Shown: positions 11,049 through 22,581 of the stretch, one piece after another | How positions within the stretch are numbered: position 1 is the first letter of the stretch | How the letters are laid out: every line of letters starts with the position of its first letter | Source of the DNA: Pseudomonas entomophila | GTDB lineage: Bacteria > Pseudomonadota > Gammaproteobacteria > Pseudomonadales > Pseudomonadaceae | Direction of reading: 5' to 3' | Assembly: GCF_018417595.1 (NCBI RefSeq) | Contig: NZ_CP070982.1 | Span: 4,763,001-4,827,000, forward strand | Length of the DNA: 64,000 bases | Notes under the pieces: generated by a model | Database searches by the model: none | Told to the model about the DNA's origin: nothing | Seen by the model: the letters and a program-made list of their open reading frames with translations, nothing else | Translations under genes and position numbers: made by a program

Positions 11049-12626
11049 TCATTCCCACTCGATGGTGGCCGGCGGCTTGCTCGACACGTCGTAGGTGACG
11101 CGGGAGATGCCGTCGATTTCGTTGATGATACGGCCACTGACGGTTTCCAGCAGCTCGTACGGCAGGTGCGCCCAGCGCGCGGTCATGAAGTCCACGGTCT
11201 CGACGGCACGCAGGGCCACGACCCAGGCGTAGCGACGGCCGTCGCCGACGACACCGACCGACTTGACCGGCTGGAACACCACGAACGCCTGGCTGGTCTT
11301 GTGGTACCAGTCGGCCTTGCGCAGCTCTTCGATGAAGATATGGTCGGCGCGACGCAGGATGTCGGCGTACTCCTTCTTCACTTCACCGAGGATACGCACG
11401 CCCAGGCCCGGGCCCGGGAACGGGTGACGGTAGACCATGTCGTACGGCAGGCCCAGCTCCAGGCCGATCTTGCGCACTTCGTCCTTGAACAGTTCACGCA
11501 GCGGCTCGACCAGCTTGAGGTTCATTTCCTCCGGCAGGCCACCGACGTTGTGGTGCGACTTGATCACGTGGGCCTTGCCGCTCTTGGCGCCAGCCGACTC
11601 GATCACGTCGGGGTAGATGGTGCCCTGGGCGAGGAACTGGATGTTCTCCAGCTTGCTGGCTTCGGCGTCGAACACGTCGATGAAGGTGCGGCCGATGATC
11701 TTGCGCTTCTTCTCCGGGTCGGCTTCGCCTTCCAGGTTGTCGAGGAACTGCTTTTCAGCGTCGGCGCGGATCACCTTGACGCCCATGTTCTCCTTGAACA
11801 TGGCCATCACCTGGTCACCTTCGTGCAGGCGCAGCAGGCCGTTGTCGACGAACACGCAGGTCAGCTGGTCGCCGATGGCGCGGTGCAGCAGCGCGGCAAC
11901 CACGGACGAGTCGACACCGCCGGAGAGGCCCAGCAGGACATTGGCCGAACCGACCTGCTCGCGCACCTGGGCGATAGCGTCTTCGACGATGTTCGACGGG
12001 GTCCACAGCGCTTCGCAGCCGCAGATGTCCTGGACGAAGCGCGACAGGATGCGACCGCCTTGCTTGGTGTGGGTCACTTCCGGGTGGAACTGCACGCCGT
12101 AGTAGCCCAGGGCGTCGTCGTACATGCCGGCGATCGGGCAGCTCGGGGTGCTGGCCAGCACGCTGAAGTTGCCTGGCATCTGGGTGACTTTGTCGCCGTG
12201 GCTCATCCACACGTCCAGGCCCAGCACGCCGTCATCGTCGACGTGGTCTTCGATGCCATCGAGCAGGCGGCTCTTGCCGACCACGTCGACGCGGGCGTAG
12301 CCGAACTCGCGCAGGTCGGAACCTTCGACCTTGCCGCCCATCTGCTCGGCCATGGTCTGCATGCCGTAGCAGATGCCCAACACCGGGACCTTCAGGTCGA
12401 ACACGGCCTGCGGGGCGCGCGGGCTGTTGGCTTCGTGGACCGACTCGGGGCCACCGGCCAGGATGATGCCGCGCGGGTTGAATTCGCGGATCGCTTCATC
12501 GTCCATGTCGAACGGGTGCAGCTCGCAGTACACGCCGATTTCGCGCACGCGGCGGGCGATCAGCTGGGTGTACTGGGAACCGAAATCGAGGATCAGGATG
12601 CGGTGAGCGTGAATGTCGAGGGCCAT
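11049..12626 (-). CDS. guaA: GMP synthase (glutamine-hydrolysing)
   Basis: A 525-residue enzyme that aminates XMP to GMP with ATP and glutamine, the last step of GMP synthesis. The class I glutaminase domain has nucleophile Cys86 in GICYGMQ. The ATP-pyrophosphatase P-loop follows as [12 protein letters not shown]. The C-terminal dimerisation domain ends in the expected PPATIEWE. It lies about 75 bases downstream of guaB on the same strand, the usual guaBA operon arrangement. Confidence 0.98.
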   Translation of the reverse strand: MALDIHAHRILILDFGSQYTQLIARRVREIGVYCELHPFDMDDEAIREFNPRGIILAGGPESVHEANSPRAPQAVFDLKVPVLGICYGMQTMAEQMGGKVEGSDLREFGYARVDVVGKSRLLDGIEDHVDDDGVLGLDVWMSHGDKVTQMPGNFSVLASTPSCPIAGMYDDALGYYGVQFHPEVTHTKQGGRILSRFVQDICGCEALWTPSNIVEDAIAQVREQVGSANVLLGLSGGVDSSVVAALLHRAIGDQLTCVFVDNGLLRLHEGDQVMAMFKENMGVKVIRADAEKQFLDNLEGEADPEKKRKIIGRTFIDVFDAEASKLENIQFLAQGTIYPDVIESAGAKSGKAHVIKSHHNVGGLPEEMNLKLVEPLRELFKDEVRKIGLELGLPYDMVYRHPFPGPGLGVRILGEVKKEYADILRRADHIFIEELRKADWYHKTSQAFVVFQPVKSVGVVGDGRRYAWVVALRAVETVDFMTARWAHLPYELLETVSGRIINEIDGISRVTYDVSSKPPATIEWE

Positions 12627-12660
12627 GACTCAATCTCGTCAGTGGAAATCGGAAACGACA

Positions 12661-12682
12661 CGGGGCTGTCGTGACAGCCCCG
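12661..12682 (-). promoter_or_regulatory. Perfect palindrome in the guaB-guaA intergenic region
   Basis: CGGGGCTGTC-GT-GACAGCCCCG is a 22-base perfect inverted repeat lying between the guaB stop and the guaA start. In the transcript it would form a strong GC stem. It lacks a following U-tract, so partial termination, RNA stabilisation or processing are all possible. Confidence 0.5.
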
Positions 12683-12701
12683 CTTGCTATTGCTGGAAGC
12701 C

Positions 12702-14815
<2,114 letters not shown>

Positions 14816-14865
14816 GAACGAAACGAGCCTGCGGACAGCGATAATCGCGCAATTCTACCGCCTGC

Positions 14866-15621
14866 TCAGGCGCTCAGGTAGCGACCGATCAGCGCCAGGC
14901 CGCTGGCCAGCACCAGCCAGGTGATCAGCCGCACGAAAGCCTCGCGAGACAGTTTCAGGGTCAGCCGGCGCCCCAGCCAGGTACCTGCAAACATCACCGG
15001 TAACAGGCAGGCGGCCAGAAGCAGCAGGCTGGCATCGGCATACACCCCGGCGATCATGAACAGCGACAAGCGCACCACCGTGCTGCAACTGATCAACGCG
15101 ACCTGGGTGGCCCGCACCTGCTCCTTCACCTCCAACCGGGCGCTCAGGTAGATCGCATACAAAAAGCCACCACTGCCGAACAGCGCGCCGAACAACCCAC
15201 CGACCGTGCCCATGGGCACCGCCCAGGCGCCCGACAAGCTCGCCGGCCGTACCTTCACCGCCAGCCCGTAGACCGCATAGGCCGTGACGAACAGCCCCAT
15301 CAGCAACAACAGGACATCCGACTTCAGGTGCAGCAGGAACACCACGCCCAACGTGCAGCCCACGGCCATGAAGGGCAACAGACGCAGCAACTCGCCGCGC
15401 ACCACATCCCGCCGGGACGGCAGCAGATTACCCAAGGAAGCGACGAAATCCAGCAGGACCAGCAGCGGCACGATCCGCGACAACGGCATGAAGTGAATCA
15501 ATACGGGGCCAGCGACCAGCGCGGTTCCGAAGCCGGCAATGCCGAAGACGATATAGGCCACGGCCACGCCAAGCAGGATTGGCAGCCAGTCGAGGCCGGA
15601 GAACGACAGTTGGGCAAGCAT
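14866..15621 (-). CDS. TauE/SafE-type membrane permease
   Basis: A 251-residue integral membrane protein with about eight hydrophobic segments. Repeated features such as GIAGFGTALVAGP, LLVLLDFVASLG and GGLFGALFGSGGFLYAIYL are typical of the TauE/SafE (DUF81) family. Members are proposed exporters of sulfite, sulfoacetate and other small anions across the inner membrane. The substrate cannot be told from sequence. It is divergently transcribed from the LysR-type gene at 15719, with about 97 bases between, which suggests regulation by that protein. Confidence 0.85.
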   Translation of the reverse strand: MLAQLSFSGLDWLPILLGVAVAYIVFGIAGFGTALVAGPVLIHFMPLSRIVPLLVLLDFVASLGNLLPSRRDVVRGELLRLLPFMAVGCTLGVVFLLHLKSDVLLLLMGLFVTAYAVYGLAVKVRPASLSGAWAVPMGTVGGLFGALFGSGGFLYAIYLSARLEVKEQVRATQVALISCSTVVRLSLFMIAGVYADASLLLLAACLLPVMFAGTWLGRRLTLKLSREAFVRLITWLVLASGLALIGRYLSA

Positions 15622-15718
15622 TGCAACGACTCCTGGGAAGACACCTGCAGGTTAGCCAGTCGCCAGCCATGCCGACTAATATACCTTTACGCCGCAAGCC
15701 ATCTCGAAAAGGCATGAC

Positions 15719-16597
15719 ATGACTTCGATCCGCCAACTGCGCTACTTCGTCGAAATCGCCGAGAGCGGCAGCTTCAGTGCTGCTGCCGAGCGGCTGTACA
15801 TCGCCCAGTCGGCCCTGAGCCGACAGATCAAGGAGCTTGAACAGCAGTTGGCAACGCCCCTGTTCGAGCGCACCGCCCGCCAGCCACGGCTGACCGCTGC
15901 CGGGCTGGCATTTTTCGACCGGGCGCGGCACTTGCTGGCAGACCTGGACAAGGCCGAGCGCCTGGCCCGGGAAATCGGCCAGGGCCTGCGCGGCAGCCTG
16001 CGCCTGAACCACTCCAGCACCGTACCCTTGACAGGGCAACTGCTCGAACGCCTCGGCGGTTACCTGGACGACAACCCGGGCGTGTCTCTGGAAATCGCCC
16101 AGCAATCCTCGGAAGCGCAACTGGAAGATATCGCCAAGGGGCGCCTGGAGATCGGCCTGCTGCGCCTGCCCGTGCTGCGCCAGCATGAAGGCGTTGAGTT
16201 GCACGCCTTGTTCGATGAGCCGTTGCTGCTCGCGGTGGCCACCCAACATTCACTGGCATCCGCAGCCTGCGTGAAGTTGGAGCAACTGCGTGAAGAGCGC
16301 TTCATCTCCATTCCCCATCGGCAACGGGGCGGCCTGAGCTATCTGTCTGCGTCGCTGTGCATGAACGCCGGATTCTTCCCCCAGGCCGCGCAGGTAGTGT
16401 CGCGCAAGACCACGCAGCTGCAGCTGATCCAGGCGGGGTTCGGGGTGGCGTTGCTGCCGGCGAGCATGCGCGAGATCGCGCCGGCGTCGGTCTGCTTCGT
16501 GCCACTGGCCGAAGCTTGCCAGAGCACCGTGGCGCTGGCCTGCCGACGGGATGCCGGGGATCTGGTGCGACAGTTCGTGACGGCGATGTGCAACTGA
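15719..16597 (+). CDS. LysR-family transcriptional regulator
   Basis: A 292-residue regulator with an N-terminal winged helix-turn-helix (residues about 3-60: IRQLRYFVEIAESGSFSAAAERLYIAQSALSRQIKELE) and a C-terminal periplasmic-binding-like effector domain (about 90-290). The effector is unknown. Its divergent position next to the TauE-type permease suggests it controls that transporter and itself. Confidence 0.9.
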   Translation: MTSIRQLRYFVEIAESGSFSAAAERLYIAQSALSRQIKELEQQLATPLFERTARQPRLTAAGLAFFDRARHLLADLDKAERLAREIGQGLRGSLRLNHSSTVPLTGQLLERLGGYLDDNPGVSLEIAQQSSEAQLEDIAKGRLEIGLLRLPVLRQHEGVELHALFDEPLLLAVATQHSLASAACVKLEQLREERFISIPHRQRGGLSYLSASLCMNAGFFPQAAQVVSRKTTQLQLIQAGFGVALLPASMREIAPASVCFVPLAEACQSTVALACRRDAGDLVRQFVTAMCN

Positions 16598-16604
16598 ATA
16601 CCCT

Positions 16605-16627
16605 TTCGCCAGCAAGGCTGGCGCCTA
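16605..16627. repeat. Single REP-like element (CGCCAGCAAGGCTGGCG class)
   Basis: A small palindrome of the same class as the pair at 46866-46954, located between the LysR gene and xseA. Confidence 0.55.
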
Positions 16628-16700
16628 CGGTGGACAGGGGAGCGAACTGCGTAACGGACGAACACAGACAACCCGGTCCATGTCCTTTATGATGCCCGCC

Positions 16701-18080
16701 ATGATCAAAGACCCCTTCGAACGACTCGGCCTGGACCGCGAGGTCCTCACCGTCAGCCAGCTCAACGGCCGCGCCCGCGTGCTGCTGGAGGACGTGTTCC
16801 GCAGCGTCTGGGTGGAAGGCGAGATATCCAACCTCGCCCGCCCGGCCTCCGGGCACATGTACTTCACCCTCAAGGACAGCGGCGCGCAGATCCGTTGCGC
16901 GCTGTTCCGGCAGAACGCACTGCGCGTGCGCCAGGCCCTGCGCGACGGCCTGGCGGTACGGGTACGCGGCAAGGTTTCGTTGTTCGAAGGCCGCGGCGAC
17001 TACCAGCTGATCCTCGATACCGTCGAGCCGGCCGGCGACGGCGCCCTGCGCCTGGCCTTCGAAGCCCTGAAGGAGAAGCTTGGCGCCGAAGGGCTGTTCA
17101 GCACCGAACGCAAGCTGCCACTGCCCGCCCATCCGCAGCGCATTGGCATCATCACCTCGCCCACCGGCGCGGTGATTCGCGACATCATCAGTGTGTTCCG
17201 CCGCCGTGCGCCGCAGGTCGAACTGAACCTGATCCCCACCGCCGTCCAAGGCCGCGAAGCCATCAACCAAATCGTCCGCGCCCTGCAGATGGCCGACCGG
17301 CAGGGCTTCGACGCGCTGATCCTGGCCCGAGGCGGCGGTTCGCTGGAAGACCTCTGGTGCTTCAACGAAGAAGCCGTGGCCCGCGCCGTGGCCGCCTGTG
17401 TCACACCGATCGTCAGCGCCGTGGGCCATGAGACCGACGTGTCGATCAGCGACTTTGTCGCCGATGTGCGCGCCCCCACGCCGTCCGCCGCCGCCGAACT
17501 GCTCGCCCCCGACAGCAGTGGCCTGCAGCAACGCCTGGACAGCCTGCAGCGGCGCCTGTTGCTGCGCATGCAGAGCCGTCTTGCCCATGATCGCCTGCGG
17601 GTCGAGGGCCTGGCCCGACGCCTGCGCCACCCCGGCGAGCGCCTGCGCCAGCAGGCACAGCGCCTGGACGACCTGGACATGCGCCTGCGCCGCGCCTTCG
17701 CGCTCAACATGAACCAGCGCCACGAACGCCTCGGCCGCCTCGACACGCGCCTGGCTGCCCAGCATCCGGGGCGCAGCCTGAAACTGTTGAAACAGCGCCT
17801 CGACAGCCTGGCCGAACGCCTGCCCCGGGCCATGCGCGACGTGCTCAAGGATCGCCGCCAACGCTTCCAGACGCAGTTGCAGACCTTGCAGGTGGTCAGC
17901 CCGCTGGCCACCCTCGCCCGTGGCTACAGCATCCTGCTCGATGAGCACGGCCAGGCCATCCGCAGCGCCGCCCAGACCCACAACGGCCAGCGCCTGACCG
18001 CCCGCCTCAACGAAGGCGAGCTCAAGGTGCGGGTCGAGGACAACCACCAGACCCCGGTCACCCTCTCGCTACTGGACTGA
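16701..18080 (+). CDS. xseA: Exodeoxyribonuclease VII large subunit
   Basis: A 459-residue large subunit of ExoVII, which degrades single-stranded DNA from both ends together with the small subunit XseB (not in this window). An N-terminal OB-fold (LTVSQLNGRARVLLED...VWVEGEISNL) is followed by the catalytic domain with GIITSPTGAVIRDI, ILARGGGSLEDLW and VSAVGHETD, then a long Arg/Leu-rich coiled coil. ATG 16701 (MIKDPFERLG) is the usual start; an earlier ATG at 16680 would add seven residues. Confidence 0.96.
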   Translation: MIKDPFERLGLDREVLTVSQLNGRARVLLEDVFRSVWVEGEISNLARPASGHMYFTLKDSGAQIRCALFRQNALRVRQALRDGLAVRVRGKVSLFEGRGDYQLILDTVEPAGDGALRLAFEALKEKLGAEGLFSTERKLPLPAHPQRIGIITSPTGAVIRDIISVFRRRAPQVELNLIPTAVQGREAINQIVRALQMADRQGFDALILARGGGSLEDLWCFNEEAVARAVAACVTPIVSAVGHETDVSISDFVADVRAPTPSAAAELLAPDSSGLQQRLDSLQRRLLLRMQSRLAHDRLRVEGLARRLRHPGERLRQQAQRLDDLDMRLRRAFALNMNQRHERLGRLDTRLAAQHPGRSLKLLKQRLDSLAERLPRAMRDVLKDRRQRFQTQLQTLQVVSPLATLARGYSILLDEHGQAIRSAAQTHNGQRLTARLNEGELKVRVEDNHQTPVTLSLLD

Positions 18081-18083
18081 CAC

Positions 18084-18911
18084 ATGCCCCGCCTGCTCGC
18101 CCCCCTGCTCGCCCTCGCCCTGCTGCTGCCACTTGCCGCGGCCCAGGCCAGCTACATCACCCGCACCCTCGACAAGCCGGTGCCCGGCGGTGTGGCCGTG
18201 GTCAACCTGGGGCCATCCGCCAGCGCGCCGACCGCACGCTTCGACGGCAAGCCGGTGCTGGTGGTCAAGGAGCAGGACAACTGGCTGGCCATCGTCGGCA
18301 TCCCGCTGCCCCAGAAGCCGGGCGCCGCCGCGCTCACCCAGGACGGGCGCAACATTCCCTTCAGCGTGGGCAGCAAGAAGTACCCCGAGCAGCACATCAC
18401 CCTGAAGAACAAGCGCCAGGTCAACCCTGAGCCCCAGGACCTCAAGCGCATCGACCGCGAACTGGCCGAGCAGATCAAGGCCTATCGCAGCTTCAGCCCG
18501 GCCGTGCCCAGCAACCTGATCCTCGACAAACCAGTCAACGGCCCGCTGTCGAGCAAGTTCGGCGTGCGCCGGTTCTTCAATGGCGAGGAGCGCAACCCCC
18601 ATGCCGGCCTGGATTTCGCCGTGCCCGCAGGCACGCCGATCAAGACCCCGGCCAACGGCAAGGTAATCCTGGTAGGTGACTACTTCTTCAATGGCAACAC
18701 GGTGTTCGTCGACCACGGCCAGGGGTTCATCAGCATGTTCTGCCACATGTCGAAGATCGACGTGAAACCAGGGCAGGTGCTGCGCCGTGGCGAGGTGGTC
18801 GGACGCGTGGGTTCGACCGGGCGAGCGACTGGGCCGCACATGCACTGGAACGTCAGCCTGAACGATGCGCGAGTCGATCCGGCGATTTTCATTGGCGCGT
18901 TCCAACCCTGA
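18084..18911 (+). CDS. M23-family (LytM-type) peptidoglycan peptidase
   Basis: A 275-residue exported peptidase with a clear Sec signal (MPRLLAPLLALALLLPLAAAQA). The N-terminal half is an all-beta non-catalytic region. The LytM domain has zinc ligands His173 and Asp177 (HAGLD) and His252-x-His254 (GPHMHW), so it looks catalytically competent. It probably cleaves peptide cross-links or stem peptides in the periplasm. It starts three bases after the xseA stop, so the two are probably cotranscribed, although no functional link is obvious. Confidence 0.88.
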   Translation: MPRLLAPLLALALLLPLAAAQASYITRTLDKPVPGGVAVVNLGPSASAPTARFDGKPVLVVKEQDNWLAIVGIPLPQKPGAAALTQDGRNIPFSVGSKKYPEQHITLKNKRQVNPEPQDLKRIDRELAEQIKAYRSFSPAVPSNLILDKPVNGPLSSKFGVRRFFNGEERNPHAGLDFAVPAGTPIKTPANGKVILVGDYFFNGNTVFVDHGQGFISMFCHMSKIDVKPGQVLRRGEVVGRVGSTGRATGPHMHWNVSLNDARVDPAIFIGAFQP

Positions 18912-18925
18912 GACCGAGTCGTACC

Positions 18926-18988
18926 CTTCGCGGGTAAACCCGCTCCCACAGCCTTCAAACGCCTGTAGGAGCGGGTTTACCCGCGAAG
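18926..18988. repeat. REP pair, GGAGCGGGTTTACCCGCGAA class
   Basis: Two inverted copies of CTTCGCGGGTAAACCCGCTC separated by about 11 bases, directly after the M23 peptidase gene. Confidence 0.85.
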
Positions 18989-19083
18989 AAGACAGCACAG
19001 GCCAATCGGTTTGCGCGTTCAAATAATCCAGCGCAATACAGAAAGCACAAAACCAACAAAGCAGCCATAAAATCTCGCCTTTT

Positions 19084-19099
19084 ATGCTTTTTTAAGCAT
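19084..19099. other. AT-rich hairpin upstream of leuA
   Basis: ATGCTT-TTTT-AAGCAT is a perfect short inverted repeat in an unusually AT-rich stretch (about 19020-19120) upstream of the predicted leuA promoter. It could be a weak terminator for read-through or a regulator site; no protein can be named. Confidence 0.35.
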
Positions 19100-19122
19100 T
19101 CCTCTCAATTTTTCCGCAATGC

Positions 19123-19151
19123 TTGCCATCCCCCAACCCACTGGTTAGGGT
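19123..19151 (+). promoter_or_regulatory. Predicted leuA promoter
   Basis: TTGCCA (19123-19128), 17 bases, then TAGGGT (19146-19151). The predicted transcription start (19157-19159) coincides with the ATG of the short leader frame, so that frame would be translated as a leaderless message. Confidence 0.45.
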
Positions 19152-19158
19152 TGAGCAC

Positions 19159-19230
19159 ATGAACATCTTCAGCACCCTGCTCCGACAACACCGCAGCCTC
19201 TGCCTGGTCAGCGCCCGACTACCAGGGTGA
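19159..19230 (+). CDS. Candidate leaderless leader peptide upstream of leuA
   Basis: A 23-codon frame beginning [14 protein letters not shown] and ending in RLPG. It contains five leucine codons (CTG, CTC, CTC, CTG, CTA), including a Leu-Leu pair and the rare CTA near the end. No convincing Shine-Dalgarno precedes it. CCTGGT and ACCAGG within its 3' half can pair. GGTGA at its stop can pair with TCGCC just before a TTTTT run around 19250. This layout fits leucine-dependent attenuation of leuA. It is an inference from composition and position, not a recognised family. Confidence 0.45.
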   Translation: MNIFSTLLRQHRSLCLVSARLPG

Positions 19231-19306
19231 ATCGCGTCGCCTCGCCTTTTTCTCTCGTTTTCGTTTGGCAGGCCCGATCACGGCCGCACATAAAAGGATT
19301 GCTTCC

Positions 19307-20980
19307 ATGACCATGCTCAAAGACCCATCGAAGAAATACCGCGCGTTCCCGACCATCGACCTGCCCGACCGTACCTGGCCGTCGAAGGCCATCACCCAGG
19401 CCCCGATCTGGTGCAGTTCCGACTTGCGTGATGGCAACCAGTCGCTGATCGAGCCGATGGACTCGGAGAAGAAGCTGCGCTTCTGGAAGACCCTGGTGCA
19501 GGTGGGCGTGAAGGAAATCGAAGCCTCGTTCCCGTCGGCCTCGCAGACCGACTTCGACTTCGTGCGCACCCTGATCGAAGACGGCCACATCCCGGATGAC
19601 ACCACCATCCAGGTGCTCACCCAAGCCCGTGAAGACCTGATCGCCCGCACCTTCGAATCCCTGCGCGGTGCCAAGAAGGCCATCGTCCATCTGTACAACG
19701 CCACCTGCCCGTCGTTCCGCCGCATCGTCTTCAACCAGGACAAGCAGGGCGTGAAGGATATCGCGGTCAATGCCGCCAAGCTGTTCGTCAAGTACGCCGC
19801 CCAGCAGCCGGACACTCACTGGACCTTCCAGTACTCGCCGGAAACCTTCAGCGCCACCGAGCTGGAGTTCGCCAAAGAGGTGTGCGACGCGGTGATCGAG
19901 GTGTGGAACCCAACCCCCGAGCACAAGATCATCCTCAACCTGCCGGCCACCGTCGAAGTCGCCACCCCCAACGTCTACGCCGACCAGATCGAATGGTTCT
20001 GCCGCAACGTCAACCGTCGCGACAGCGTGATCATCAGCCTGCACACCCATAACGACCGTGGCACCGGCATCGCCGCCACCGAGCTGGGCCTGATGGCCGG
20101 CGCCGACCGCGCCGAAGGCTGCCTGTTCGGCAACGGCGAACGTACCGGCAACGTCGACCTGGTCACCCTGGCGCTGAACCTCTACACCCAGGGCATCGAC
20201 CCGCAGCTGGACTTCTCCGACATCGACGGCGTGCGCAAGGTCGTCGAGGAATGCAACCAACTGCCGGTGCACCCACGCCACCCGTATGTCGGCGACCTGG
20301 TCCACACCGCGTTCTCCGGCTCGCACCAGGACGCCATCCGCAAGGGCTTCGCCAAGCAGCAGGAAGGCGAACTGTGGGAAGTGCCGTACCTGCCGATCGA
20401 CCCGGCCGACATCGGCCGCAGCTACGAGGCGGTGATCCGCGTCAACAGCCAGTCGGGCAAGGGCGGCATCACCTACCTGCTCGAGCAGGAATACGGCATC
20501 AGCCTGCCGCGCCGCATGCAGATCGAATTCAGCCAAGTCGTGCAGGGCGAGACCGACCGCCTCGGCCTGGAAATGACCGCCGAGCAGATCTACAAGCTGC
20601 TGCAGAAGGAATACCTGCAAGCCAACGCGCCGTACGCGCTGGTGAGCCACCGCCTGCAAGAGGAGAACGGCAGCAGCCATGTGCAGGTGGAAGTCTCCGG
20701 TGAAGGCGAAACCACCCTGCACTGGCACGGCAAGGGCAACGGCGCCCTCGAAGCACTGGTGGCTGGCCTGCCGGTCAATGTGGAGATCATGGACTACAAC
20801 GAACACGCCATCGGTGCCGGCACCAATGCCAAGGCGGCGGCCTACATCGAACTGCGCGTGGCCGGTGGTCGCCCGGTGCATGGCGTGGGGATCGACGAGA
20901 ACATCACCACCGCCAGCTTCAAGGCGCTGTTCAGTGCGCTGAACAGGTCGCTGAGCCAGCAGCAGGCGAAAGCGGCGTAA
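19307..20980 (+). CDS. leuA: 2-isopropylmalate synthase
   Basis: A 557-residue enzyme that condenses acetyl-CoA with 2-oxoisovalerate, the first committed step of leucine synthesis. The HMGL-like TIM barrel starts with [17 protein letters not shown] (metal-binding Asp and catalytic Arg) and includes [13 protein letters not shown] (metal-binding His residues). The C-terminal domain, about residues 430-557, is the LeuA allosteric leucine-binding dimer. The length matches the longer LeuA2-type proteins. ATG 19307 follows AAAGGAT. A separate leader frame and promoter lie upstream. Confidence 0.97.
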   Translation: MTMLKDPSKKYRAFPTIDLPDRTWPSKAITQAPIWCSSDLRDGNQSLIEPMDSEKKLRFWKTLVQVGVKEIEASFPSASQTDFDFVRTLIEDGHIPDDTTIQVLTQAREDLIARTFESLRGAKKAIVHLYNATCPSFRRIVFNQDKQGVKDIAVNAAKLFVKYAAQQPDTHWTFQYSPETFSATELEFAKEVCDAVIEVWNPTPEHKIILNLPATVEVATPNVYADQIEWFCRNVNRRDSVIISLHTHNDRGTGIAATELGLMAGADRAEGCLFGNGERTGNVDLVTLALNLYTQGIDPQLDFSDIDGVRKVVEECNQLPVHPRHPYVGDLVHTAFSGSHQDAIRKGFAKQQEGELWEVPYLPIDPADIGRSYEAVIRVNSQSGKGGITYLLEQEYGISLPRRMQIEFSQVVQGETDRLGLEMTAEQIYKLLQKEYLQANAPYALVSHRLQEENGSSHVQVEVSGEGETTLHWHGKGNGALEALVAGLPVNVEIMDYNEHAIGAGTNAKAAAYIELRVAGGRPVHGVGIDENITTASFKALFSALNRSLSQQQAKAA

Positions 20981-20997
20981 GCCATCGCAGAAACCCG

Positions 20998-21026
20998 AAG
21001 CCCGCATCCATGATGCGGGCTTTTTT
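20998..21026 (+). terminator. Rho-independent terminator of leuA
   Basis: GCCCGCAT and ATGCGGGC pair around a 5-base loop and are followed by six T residues, 18 bases after the leuA stop. Confidence 0.9.
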
Positions 21027-21033
21027 ATTGCCT

Positions 21034-21107
21034 GTGCCGGCCTCATCGCGGATGAATCCGCTCCTACGGGCCTGGAGGAGCGGATTCATCCGCGATGAGG
21101 CCGGCAC
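21034..21107. repeat. Long REP pair, GGAGCGGATTCATCCGCGATGAGG class
   Basis: Two inverted copies of about 33 bases each (starting GTGCCGGCCTCATCGCGG) flank an 8-base spacer, between leuA and eda. Confidence 0.85.
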
Positions 21108-21175
21108 AAACGACAGGCAAAAAAAGGGGCGCCGACCAAGCGCCCCACAAGCCGTGTAGCACACAACGAAATATT

Positions 21176-21850
21176 TCAGTCCAGCAGCGCCATCGCCTCG
21201 GCGCTGCACGCTTCGATCCGCGCCCAGTCGCCGTTCTTGATCCAGCTGCTGTCGAGCATCCAGGTGCCGCCCACGCACATCACATTGGGCAGGGCCATGT
21301 AGTTGCGCACGTTGGCCGGGTTCACCCCGCCGGTCGGGCAGAAGCGAATGTCGCCGAACGGGCCGGCGAACGCTTTGATCGCCGCCACGCCACCGCTGAT
21401 CTCGGCCGGGAACAGCTTGAAGCGGCGGTACCCCAAGGCGTAGCCCATCATGATCTCGGACGGGGTGCTGATACCGGGCAGCAGCGGAATGTCGCTTTCC
21501 ACGCCGGCCTCGAGGATGTCCTGGGTGATGCCCGGGGTGACGACAAACTGTGCGCCCGCAGCCTCGACGGCGGCGAACATGCCGCGGTCGAGCACGGTAC
21601 CGGCGCCAACGCACAACTCAGGGCGCTGCTCGCGCAGCACCTGGATGGCCTTCAGGCCATGCTGCGAGCGCAGGGTCACTTCCAGGGTACGGATGCCGCC
21701 AGCGGCCAGGGCGTCGGCCAGGGGCAGGATGTCTTCCTCACGGGCGATGGTGATCACCGGCAGGATGCGCGCCTGGTCGCAGATCGCGTCGATCCGCGCG
21801 GCTTTGTCGGCCATCGAGAGCAAAGGCTGTGGGCGTTCGAGGGTGGTCAT
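21176..21850 (-). CDS. eda: KDPG aldolase (2-dehydro-3-deoxyphosphogluconate aldolase)
   Basis: A 224-residue class I aldolase that splits KDPG into pyruvate and glyceraldehyde-3-phosphate, the last Entner-Doudoroff step. The TIM barrel has ARILPVITI, the conserved Glu in LEVTLRS, the Schiff-base Lys in RRFKLFPAE, and the phosphate loop FCPTGGVNP. ATG 21850 is preferred because AAGGA precedes it. An in-frame ATG at 21871 overlaps the pgl stop (ATGA) and would add seven residues. Third gene of zwf-pgl-eda. Confidence 0.97.
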   Translation of the reverse strand: MTTLERPQPLLSMADKAARIDAICDQARILPVITIAREEDILPLADALAAGGIRTLEVTLRSQHGLKAIQVLREQRPELCVGAGTVLDRGMFAAVEAAGAQFVVTPGITQDILEAGVESDIPLLPGISTPSEIMMGYALGYRRFKLFPAEISGGVAAIKAFAGPFGDIRFCPTGGVNPANVRNYMALPNVMCVGGTWMLDSSWIKNGDWARIEACSAEAMALLD

Positions 21851-21867
21851 GACAGTAGATCCTTGGC

Positions 21868-22581
21868 TCATGGGCACCAGTAGATGTCCAGGGGGTCGTG
21901 AAGAAAGGCGCGAATCGGCATTTCGGTAGGGTCTTCGGCCGCCAGGGCGGCACGCAGGGTGGCAAGCTTGCCCGCGCCTTGCACGGACAGGGCGGTGAAG
22001 CCGGCGCTGGCCAGCAACGCGCGGGTCATGCTCAGGCGCTGGTGCGGCACGCTGGGCGCCAACATCGCCAGGCAACGGCGCCCACCGACCTTGGCCAGGC
22101 CCTGGCGCAGGTTGGGGCTGGCCGGGAACAGCGACGCCGTGTGGCCATCGTCACCCATGCCCAGCACCAGCACGTCGATAGGCGGCAGGTCGGCGAGCAC
22201 CTGATCGGCCTGCTCTGCGGCGGCCTCCAAGGTCACGGCGCTCTGGTACAAGCCGATAAAGCGCGCCTTTTTCGCCGCGCCCTTGAACAGGTGGCGGGCT
22301 AGCAGGCCGGCATTGCTGTCGTCGTGCGCCACCGGTACCCAGCGTTCGTCCGCCAGGCTCACGGTGATCTTCGACCAGTCCAGCGCCTCTGCGGCCAGCT
22401 TCTCGAGAAACGGCACCGGGCTGCGACCACCGGACAGCACCACGCAGGCCTGGCCCTTGCTGTCTATGGCCTGGCGCAGGCGCTCGGCCACATCATGGGC
22501 GAGGGTCGCCGCCAGGGTTTTCGCATCCACCAACTGATGCGCCTTCACCGTCGCCGGCAGTTGCAGTTCAGATATCGCCAT
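21868..22581 (-). CDS. pgl: 6-phosphogluconolactonase
   Basis: A 237-residue enzyme that hydrolyses 6-phosphogluconolactone to 6-phosphogluconate. Family motifs are [33 protein letters not shown], and [18 protein letters not shown], which contains the active-site His. The start at 22581 (MAISELQL) overlaps the end of zwf by 14 bases; a start at 22596 would add five residues. The gene sits between zwf and eda, with tight overlaps on both sides indicating one operon. Confidence 0.96.
   Translation of the reverse strand: MAISELQLPATVKAHQLVDAKTLAATLAHDVAERLRQAIDSKGQACVVLSGGRSPVPFLEKLAAEALDWSKITVSLADERWVPVAHDDSNAGLLARHLFKGAAKKARFIGLYQSAVTLEAAAEQADQVLADLPPIDVLVLGMGDDGHTASLFPASPNLRQGLAKVGGRRCLAMLAPSVPHQRLSMTRALLASAGFTALSVQGAGKLATLRAALAAEDPTEMPIRAFLHDPLDIYWCP

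Noticed and set aside
11037..12674. 545-codon open frame antisense to guaA (and similar ones antisense to guaB, gtsA, gltR, edd and gcvP)
   Set aside because: All show the same shadow composition opposite well-identified genes, without ribosome sites or motifs.
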